This document shows positions 58,075 to 64,000 of a stretch of 64,000 bases of DNA, piece after piece (position 1 is the first letter of the stretch; each line of letters begins with the position of its first letter). The notes beneath the pieces are model-generated. The model saw nothing but the letters and a program-made list of their open reading frames with translations. It was not told the origin of the DNA and made no database searches. A program made the translations under genes and the position numbers. The stretch is from Austropuccinia psidii (lineage: Eukaryota; Basidiomycota; Pucciniomycetes; Pucciniales; Sphaerophragmiaceae), in contig JALGQZ010000013.1 of assembly GCA_023105745.1 (NCBI GenBank), positions 23,198,605 to 23,262,604 on the forward strand. Direction: 5' to 3'.

Positions 58075-58186
58075 CTGGTTTTTGCAGTACTGCTGCTACT
58101 TTATTCTGGTCAATTGCCACACTAAGACCTGAGACTTTATGTCCTAGAGCCAGTAACTCTTGTTGGCCAAAGTTGCACTTTTTAAG
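58075..58186 (-). pseudogene. Element D RT thumb segment
   Basis: The short piece between the solo LTR and the main frame reads KCNFGQQELLALGHKVSGLS on the minus strand. A TAA at 58184-58186, where element B has a Ser-type codon, separates it from RT. Confidence 0.75.
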
Positions 58187-60022
58187 TTAAATTTTCAGAT
58201 TTATGGGTGTGCATTTACTTAGTACTCTGTCTATGTATTGCACATGGTCTTCCCATGTCTCTGAGTATATAATGATATCATCAATATATACCACCTTCCA
58301 GCCTTCCAGTATCTCTTTTTGAAATATTGTGTCCACCATCCTTTGGAAATGGGCTGGTGCATTTTTGCTGCCAAATGGCATCCTGGTATACTCATATATG
58401 CCCATATGGCATATTATTCTGAGTAATTTCATGGAGTTTGGTTCAACTCCATTTTGGTGGAAGCCTTTCATACAATCCATTTTGGTTATGTATTTGGCTT
58501 TTGCCAGTTTATCCAAGGCATGAGGTATCCTGGGTATAGGGTACCTGTCTGCTTTTGTGTAGTTATTCAGAGATCTGAAATCTCCACACATTCTATACTT
58601 GCCATCATGCCAGGTGATTAGGACAGGTGTGGTGATTTCCACTATTTCATCATGTCCAATCTTCCTGATGACATCCATATCCAGGAGCTTATTGATATGT
58701 TTCTCAATTTCTTTCCTGGTTTCCAGGCTTGCTGGATAAGGAGGTCTCCTAAGCATAGGTGGATAAGGCCTTTCCACATCCAGATATAGTTCTATATCAT
58801 GACCTTTGATCTTGCCTAATGGTTCTTCACCAATGGCAAATGCTGGTCTGTTCTTTCTCAGCATCTTCAGTAAACTTAGTTTTTGTTTACTGGTGAGGGT
58901 AGTGCTAAACTGTCCCTCTGTGAATTCCTCCAGGAGTTCTTCTAGTGGGTCTTGAGAAGATATCTGGTATATATCAAGTGGAAATTTCTTTTCCTTGTTA
59001 GTACCAATGGTGATGTGCCTATTTTTACTGTTGTAAATGTCTATGCCATACATCCTCTGGTAATCTGTTCCCAGTAAGAACCCTTGGATGTGGGCATCAT
59101 CAAGCACTACAAACTCTGGGTTGAGTCTGATATTACCCTTCCTGTGTGGTATAATTATCTCTTTGATAATTGTCCCAATGGAAGTCATCTTTCCTGATGC
59201 ACTTTTAAAGTTCTTTGCCTTAGTGGGAAAGACCTGTTTTTCCCAGTTTGGGAAGTGGGTATCTAGATAGTTTCTGGCCACTATGGAGCAGTGTGCTCCA
59301 CTATCAATGATCAGTGGATGCTGAGCATTGTCAATGCAAACAGTCATTTTTGTGGCTGTCCCATGTATGTATTCCATTCCTTTGGTTGGTGTAACCAGGA
59401 ATGTTTGGGCATCTTGTGTGTGTTTGCACAAATTCTTGTTAGAAGTGTCCTGTGGCATACCTGCTTCCAACTGTATGTCCTGAATTTCTAGTGGGGTTTC
59501 CTCATGGTATTCCACTAGAAATTCCTCTCTTGGGTCTTGATCATCATCAGATGGTTCACTGATGGCATCACCCATGGAGTCTGATTCAGAATCCTCTGTT
59601 GGAGGTTCTTCCTCTGGGACTTTCTCAATGGCATAGACTTTCTTCTTTGCCTTTGGACAGTTGTTGGCATAGTGGTCTGTTGAACCACAATTGTGACAAG
59701 GATTCCTCTTCTTTGCCACTTCTGACACTCTTTCTTTGGGGTTGTCTTTAAGCTCTACCCTGAAAGGTTTTTTCTCTTTGAAACTACTGCTCTTATATGG
59801 GGTGAATTTCCCTATATTATTCCTTTTCCTTATGTCTTGTAAGGTGTTGGCAATGTCATCTAGAGTGCAATTTTGGTTGCATCTGCATTTTACTGCATGC
59901 TCTAGTTCTCCTGGCAGTTGTGTCAGAAGCTTGTGATTCCTCATTTGTATGTTCATCTGAAAATCAATGGCTTTAAGTCTTTTAGACTGTCTGAGACACC
60001 ACTCATATGGATCTTTGTCCAC
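58187..60022 (-). CDS. Element D Gag C-terminus, protease and reverse transcriptase
   Basis: A continuous 611-codon frame. Residues 1-60 are the Gag end with KDPYEWCLRQSKRLKAID. The zinc knuckle CHNCGSTDHYANNC has ligands at residues 109, 112, 117 and 122. An acidic linker follows, then the protease with IDSGAHCSIVAR (catalytic Asp 240) and the LLGTDYQRMYGIDI block. RT has CGDFRSLNNYTKADRYPI, AKYITKMDCMKGFHQN (catalytic Asp kept), MPFGSKNAPAHFQRMV and VVYIDDIIIYSE (YIDD at 579-582). The frame is closed at the left by TAA and at the right by TGA, both nonsense changes inside the original polyprotein. The first Met here is therefore not the natural start. Confidence 0.9.
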   Translation of the reverse strand: MDKDPYEWCLRQSKRLKAIDFQMNIQMRNHKLLTQLPGELEHAVKCRCNQNCTLDDIANTLQDIRKRNNIGKFTPYKSSSFKEKKPFRVELKDNPKERVSEVAKKRNPCHNCGSTDHYANNCPKAKKKVYAIEKVPEEEPPTEDSESDSMGDAISEPSDDDQDPREEFLVEYHEETPLEIQDIQLEAGMPQDTSNKNLCKHTQDAQTFLVTPTKGMEYIHGTATKMTVCIDNAQHPLIIDSGAHCSIVARNYLDTHFPNWEKQVFPTKAKNFKSASGKMTSIGTIIKEIIIPHRKGNIRLNPEFVVLDDAHIQGFLLGTDYQRMYGIDIYNSKNRHITIGTNKEKKFPLDIYQISSQDPLEELLEEFTEGQFSTTLTSKQKLSLLKMLRKNRPAFAIGEEPLGKIKGHDIELYLDVERPYPPMLRRPPYPASLETRKEIEKHINKLLDMDVIRKIGHDEIVEITTPVLITWHDGKYRMCGDFRSLNNYTKADRYPIPRIPHALDKLAKAKYITKMDCMKGFHQNGVEPNSMKLLRIICHMGIYEYTRMPFGSKNAPAHFQRMVDTIFQKEILEGWKVVYIDDIIIYSETWEDHVQYIDRVLSKCTPINLKI

Positions 60023-60865
60023 TCAGTATTTGTCATTTTCAAATGACATTGTCTTCTGCCATATCCAAGTTCCATTACTGTACTTTTGGATGATTTGACT
60101 CTTCCACCATGGCCAGTTTCTTCTGCCATGGATTTCTTTCATTTCTATGTACCATATACTAGCATGACCTTTAAATGCAGTATTCAATCTAGCAGTAATC
60201 CAGTAGTCTGGTATGCTTGGTACATCAATGAAGAGTCCATCAATATAATCTATGAGTTCCATATGATCATATTCTCCTGATCCAGAGAATTTGGGCCAGC
60301 TTGAGGCCTCAGGAAGCTGTTTCAAGGCTTCCTTCTCTGAATAAGACATTACATCTCCATCCTGGTATTGTGATGGAGATCTCACCTTATTCATCAACAT
60401 GGCATCTGGTTTGATGTCATCTGGTTGATATGGATTCTCCATAACTTGGCCTTGGGGCTTCAAGTTATGGTAGACAATAAACATTTTTTTTATGTGTTGG
60501 TACAGACAATCCCTGTCCCTTTTGCTGTGGTGTTGTTCTTCAAAGACTATATTCAGTCTTTTGTTGGTTTCTTCAGAGGCTTTGCTCAGTTGAGCATATC
60601 CTTCTTGAAGATTCTTAACTATCTGTTCCAAGGAGGCTTGAGTTTTTCTCATCCTCTCTTGGCGAGCTTCAATTTCTGCAAGCTGATTTGCAGATTGTTC
60701 AGCATATTGGGACATTTGTAGCCACAGTGTATCACTGTTGATGTTACTCTCAGATGTGACAATGTTATGTTCAGTCTGAGTGGGGGTAATGTTTCTATTA
60801 CTAGGACTACTGATTCTAGAGTGGTTTACAACTACTTCTGGTTCTTGTGCACTTCTTTTACCAAA
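60023..60865 (-). pseudogene. Element D Gag, middle part
   Basis: The open frame of 230 codons starts at MSQYAEQSANQL and lies in the same frame as the Gag-Pol parts on both sides. It has a coiled coil (IEARQERMRKTQASLEQIVK), PYQPDDIKPDAML, FSGSGEYDHMELIDYIDGLF and WYIEMKEIHGRRNWPWWKSQ. TGA at 60020-60022 ends it. Another TGA after DSEAV (about 60863-60865) separates it from the N-terminal part. Confidence 0.88.
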
Positions 60866-61552
60866 TCAAACAGCTTCTGAATCATAGGGTATGACTCTTT
60901 CCTCCTCTGGTTGAAGGATGTTTTGTTCTTGCCCTTGTTTCCTTGTCTTCTCCTGGAAACTTCCTGGAATTGTGAAAAATGGTGACTCTTGGCCACTGAT
61001 CTTCTGGTTTCTGAATGGTGTGAAGCCACTGGAGAGCTGATTTGGACTGCTCCTTGTGAGCCTGAAGGACTCTGAGTAGGCCCTGTTTGGGTTAACTGTT
61101 CTTCTATAGCTTGAATAGTGGCTTGATTCTCCCTTATCCTCTGTGCCCTTTCCTCCAAGAGTCTGAGCTGCCTGGTAGGATTCCAACCTTTGATTATTAT
61201 CACCAGGTCTTTGAAGTGTATCTCTCTGAGACAGATCTTCTGGCAACTTTCTCCAAGTTCTGCCCAGTGACTTGCCAGGTTGAACCTCTTGTTGTCCATG
61301 CTCCATTGGAATAAGTCCTTGAGGAGTTGGTGGAGCTGAAGAACTTGACCCATGTCTTTCCAGTCCTCTGGTTTGAGGTCTCCATTGAATTGGAGTGTGA
61401 ATGGCAGGGTTTATATTATCTCCCTCACTGTTTTGCCATCCACTACTGTGTCCAAGGTGTCCTCTTTCAGGTCTTCTGGTTCTGGACAAACCTTCTCTGT
61501 CCTCTGGTTGGTTCCTTTGGAAGCCAAGATCTCTGAGGTGTACAGGTGACAT
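60866..61552 (-). CDS. Element D Gag, N-terminal part
   Basis: 228 codons from ATG 61552, in frame with the rest of Gag-Pol: MSPVHLRDLG, an Arg/Gly/Ser/Pro-rich low-complexity region, SSSAPPTPQGLIPMEHGQQE, RTWRKLPEDLSQRD, then a Gln/Arg-rich end. The second frame 60832-61353 over the same bases is a shadow. The ATG is one base downstream of the accessory ORF's conserved end position (CTAACATG). Such an N-terminal extension before the usual Gag core is long for a chromovirus. No domain recognised. Confidence 0.75.
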   Translation of the reverse strand: MSPVHLRDLGFQRNQPEDREGLSRTRRPERGHLGHSSGWQNSEGDNINPAIHTPIQWRPQTRGLERHGSSSSAPPTPQGLIPMEHGQQEVQPGKSLGRTWRKLPEDLSQRDTLQRPGDNNQRLESYQAAQTLGGKGTEDKGESSHYSSYRRTVNPNRAYSESFRLTRSSPNQLSSGFTPFRNQKISGQESPFFTIPGSFQEKTRKQGQEQNILQPEEERVIPYDSEAV

Positions 61553-61562
61553 GTTAGTGTTT

Positions 61563-61901
61563 TCAAGCAGTCAAAAACTTTATGTTCTTAGTGTATTTAC
61601 CTTTGACTGTGCCTTGTACAAATTCTTTGTCTGCTGATTTGGGAAATCTACCTTTAGAGGTTACAACTGGGTTAATTATAGTAATTTTCCCTGTACAAGT
61701 TATCAAGGTTGGTTTACCTTGTATTGATGCAGAATTTGGTGGTTTTCTACTCTTCTGAGTGGCAATGGGTGTCCACTTCTTTGATGTTATCAGGCCTTCA
61801 CTGTGCCTCTTTCCTTTGCCTTTGCTGCCCTCTGGTTCTGAGGGTGTCACTGGTGTGTTGGCCTGTGACTGGCTTTCAAGTGGTATGAAGTTATCTTCCA
61901 C
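61563..61901 (-). CDS. Element D accessory ORF
   Basis: 112 codons, shifted by one base against Gag. It reads out of CTGTTTTGATTCAG, an acceptor-like sequence, and starts GTGGAAGAT with no ATG. It is Lys/Ser/Pro/Thr-rich with the core PTLITCTGKITIINPVVTSK and a basic end (KGKYTKNIKFLTA). A TGC-to-TGA change ends it four codons before the TAA that stands one base ahead of the Gag ATG. The residue pattern is kept across D, B and E. Function unknown. Confidence 0.6.
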   Translation of the reverse strand: MEDNFIPLESQSQANTPVTPSEPEGSKGKGKRHSEGLITSKKWTPIATQKSRKPPNSASIQGKPTLITCTGKITIINPVVTSKGRFPKSADKEFVQGTVKGKYTKNIKFLTA

Positions 61902-62067
61902 TGAATCAAAACAGGAAAAAGAGGGCTTATGTCAGTTAAGACTTCTCAGGAAATGCTGGTTTTGCACGTCTAAGAATGGCCTCTGGGCTTGTATATTCTT
62001 ACAGTGTGCCCTTGTATAATGACAGTTTGATTGAATTAACAATTACACGTCAGAAATACAGCTTACT

Positions 62068-62100
62068 GATATTTGGTATACTGTTTGTATACCAATATCT
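62068..62100. other. Element D leader hairpin
   Basis: TTGGTATAC (62073-62081) and GTATACCAA (62087-62095) form a perfect 9-bp stem with loop TGTTT. GATAT on the left pairs with ATATC on the right after a one-base bulge. Element B has a stem at the corresponding leader position (13999-14005 with 14015-14021, CTGGTAC/GTACCAG). Confidence 0.65.
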
Positions 62101-62408
62101 CACAGAATAAGTTGTGATTAGCAAGTGTAAACTGTCAAAAAGTGGTGTGTAACAGGGCAATTGAGTTAACAATGTGTCCAACCACGCCTCAACTGTTGGT
62201 TTGTCAGTATGATGTGTCTTATTTTAATTAAAAAATGAGACTGTATTGATGGCTTAAGTGTTTTTTTATGTAAAACACGCCAAAAATAGGGGTCTTGTGG
62301 TTATTAACCACATGACAGGTACTCTTAAAATATGAGTAAAAAAGGTGGTATATGTACCAAAAAAGGAATATATATATATGATATATATTTTTTTAAGAAA
62401 CTTTATGC

Positions 62409-62460
62409 CTAAAAAGAATAAAACAATTGTCAGAAAGTGAGAAATAAGAGAAAAACTCAC
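62409..62460 (-). other. Element D leader intron-like segment
   Basis: On the minus strand: GTGAGTTTTTCTC start, TTTCTGACAATT (branch-like CTGAC about 20 bases before the end) and TTCTTTTTAG end, 52 bases. It lies 47 bases inside the 5' LTR edge. Same position and form as in B and E. Confidence 0.6.
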
Positions 62461-62484
62461 TTATAAGGGTCCAAAAAGGTTTTA

Positions 62485-62506
62485 AAACATGGCCAGGCCC
62501 CCAAAA
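62485..62506 (-). promoter_or_regulatory. Element D putative primer binding site
   Basis: TTTTGGGGGCCTGGCCATG follows the 5' LTR on the minus strand and is identical to that of element E. Confidence 0.5.
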
Positions 62507-63944
62507 TGTCAGCTGGAGTCTATGTTGAAGCAGTAATTAGGCTATTTACAACTAAAACTATGACTGTGACATGTGAAAATAATTTTAAAATAAGAGATTT
62601 TAAATAATATAATGGTTTATAATATAATAAAAGGGTTCTACTATTGGGAAATAGTGGTGGTGAGCACTATTGAGAACCCTGGATGCAGTCTTACCAGTTG
62701 GATTACTATAATAAGGACTACAATAATTAAAGCTATAATTATACCCTGATTATTACCCAAGAGTAAAGCTGTTTTGGACATTTTACTACGTAGGATATTC
62801 AAGAGCAGGATAAGGAAACAATTCTGGCTGTGAAAAGCCTCCTTTTTATCCTGAAATGGGGTGGAAAGGGTGCTAGACCTTTCCACGTAGAGCAAGTGAA
62901 GATTTTTTCACTCTCTAGTACTGGCTTGTGGTTTGCAAACAGCCTGTATAACCTGTATTGGGCTCAGATGTGGTTTTGAAACCACCTCTGGGCAGTTTTC
63001 ACCAATGCAGGGTGAAAATTTTCATCTGGGGACCTCACAGCCTGATTCTGACGTGTATGACCCGTAGAATGCTGTACAGAACCTGTATGGGACCCCAGTA
63101 TTGACTGACATATGAGGTATTGAAGTAAAAACAAGCTTATTTGTCTATTTGACACCTCATATTCATGGTTATGGGATATTATCCCATGGTAAGGCTGTAT
63201 ATGACAGCAGGTGGGAATCTGACCTTGAAACAGCCATAACTTTGGCAATTCTTGAGATATCAACCTCAAAATTGGCTCGGTGTGTATCCCTGTATGAGCT
63301 CTACACAATGGTACCTCATTTGATATGGGTATCATTAAATATGGCAAAGTTATCCCATGTACAAGAATTTTGTACATTTGTGTGGTATAGGCAAAAAGCT
63401 GTATTGAGCTTATTTGCCCCATAACTTTTGTTCTAGTTGAGCTAGGGAGAAATGGATGACACAATAAGATAGCCCTGACCGTGCTCTTTCCAAAAAGATC
63501 CCACTTCAAGTATCTCACATTAAAACTGTAGAAGTTAGATGAGAGGTGAATGTTTTGTTCACCCTTATTTGGCCTGAAATTGACCATAACTCCAGTAATA
63601 TTGGTGCTAGCTCAGTTTGGCTGGTACCATTGGATAGCCCTGGCTTAGAACTTCATTTTGAGTACCCATTTGATGGGGTTAAGCCTCTACTTGTAGATTT
63701 TAGATGAGAGGTGAAAATTAAGGTTTATGCTCAGCAATAACTTTGAGCAGGAATAACTTTGTTTCTTCTTGTACTATGGTGATGGGACTTATGTTTTCAG
63801 AAAGAGGTGAGTTTCCTCTTTCTTTTGATAACTTTTGAGCTGATTTGGCTCAGCTCCATGTTTTGGTGGTATCTTGGCTATACCATTGGTTTATGGTATT
63901 TTGGCTGTCATGCTTGTGCTCTGGTTTTGAGTAACAGGCTGACA
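62507..63944 (-). repeat. Element D 5' LTR
   Basis: 1,438 bp, the upstream LTR for this element. It begins TGTCAGCTGGAG and ends GTAACAGGCTGACA. Most of the differences from 52734-54165 seen over the first 300 bases are transitions. AATTA follows at 63945-63949. Confidence 0.93.
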
Positions 63945-63949
63945 AATTA

Positions 63950-64000
63950 CAAAAGAACCCTTTAAAGGTCAGGAGGTGGATTCAATCCATTTTCTTAGTC
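63950..64000. other. Right flank
   Basis: About 50 bases to the right of element D, which should continue the DNA seen at 52680-52733. Nothing recognised. Confidence 0.4.

Larger units (their letters stand above)
52734..63944 (-). mobile_element. Element D: full-length gypsy chromovirus with nested solo LTR
   Basis: This is the best preserved retrotransposon here, on the minus strand. Its LTRs at 52734-54165 and 62507-63944 both begin TGTCAGCTGGA and end AGGCTGACA. AATTA at 52729-52733 is repeated at 63945-63949. Inside are, from the right, the leader, the accessory ORF, one long Gag-Pol frame with nonsense changes, and the chromodomain. A 1.5-kb solo LTR is inserted between RT and RNase H. 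By eye the two LTRs agree at about 95% of positions over the first 300 bases. It is not autonomous because Gag-Pol carries several stops and a frame change. Confidence 0.95.

Noticed and set aside
62641..63587. Long minus-strand frames inside the 5' LTR of element D (84 and 207 codons)
   Set aside because: The same frames appear in the 3' LTR with breaks; they are non-coding LTR sequence read on the sense strand. Length alone is not enough support.

Overview
This window is fungal DNA, most likely from a rust fungus (Pucciniales). The best guess is the myrtle rust Austropuccinia psidii, because the Gag-Pol of the right-hand element looks like the Ty3/gypsy family that fills that AT-rich genome. 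That species call rests on recognition, not on a search. Almost everything here is transposable elements, most of them broken and nested. One intron-rich host gene lies in an island that looks richer in G+C.

Layout. (1) 1-6196: an old plus-strand Ty3/gypsy chromovirus (element A) with Gag, protease, RT, RNase H, integrase and a terminal chromodomain, all riddled with stops, plus the start of its 3' LTR. (2) 6197-15866: a complete minus-strand gypsy copy (element B) with two LTRs and a 5-bp target duplication TTCCC, inserted into the LTR of A. (3) 15872-18654: AT-rich debris. (4) 18655-21003: a deleted Mutator-like (MULE) transposon with terminal inverted repeats and the OTU-peptidase end of its protein. 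(5) 21030-25116: truncated gypsy C and its LTR, followed by a second LTR of the same family in opposite orientation (to about 27030). (6) 27030-29460: AT-rich, nothing recognised. (7) 29460-34200: host island with one multi-exon minus-strand gene encoding a predicted secreted protein. (8) 34200-36600: two LINE ORF1 (zinc-knuckle) remnants. (9) 37119-41491: a hAT transposase split by an LTR. (10) 41492-42411: 3' end of a minus-strand copia element. (11) 42412-45782: plus-strand gypsy fragment E (LTR, leader, accessory ORF, partial gag, truncated LTR). (12) 45783-46980: unidentified minus-strand coding remnant. (13) 48012-52230: MULE transposase fused to an OTU peptidase domain, cut by a solo LTR (TSD AGTGA). 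(14) 52734-63944: youngest gypsy copy, element D, minus strand, TSD AATTA, itself containing a divergent solo LTR.

Elements B, D and E belong to one gypsy family. From the 5' end its layout is: LTR; putative primer site; a 5' leader with a conserved 52-53-base intron-like stretch; a short accessory ORF lying directly behind a splice-acceptor-like sequence; then one long Gag-Pol frame (zinc knuckle, protease, RT, RNase H, integrase, GPY/F, chromodomain); polypurine tract; LTR. The accessory ORF stop and the Gag ATG are one base apart in the copies compared. The LTRs carry a chain of hairpins that persists even in the divergent solo LTR. These shared features are the least ordinary part of the window.

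Insertion order from nesting: A, C, hAT, MULE and copia are old; B is younger; D is younger still; the solo LTR inside D is the latest event.
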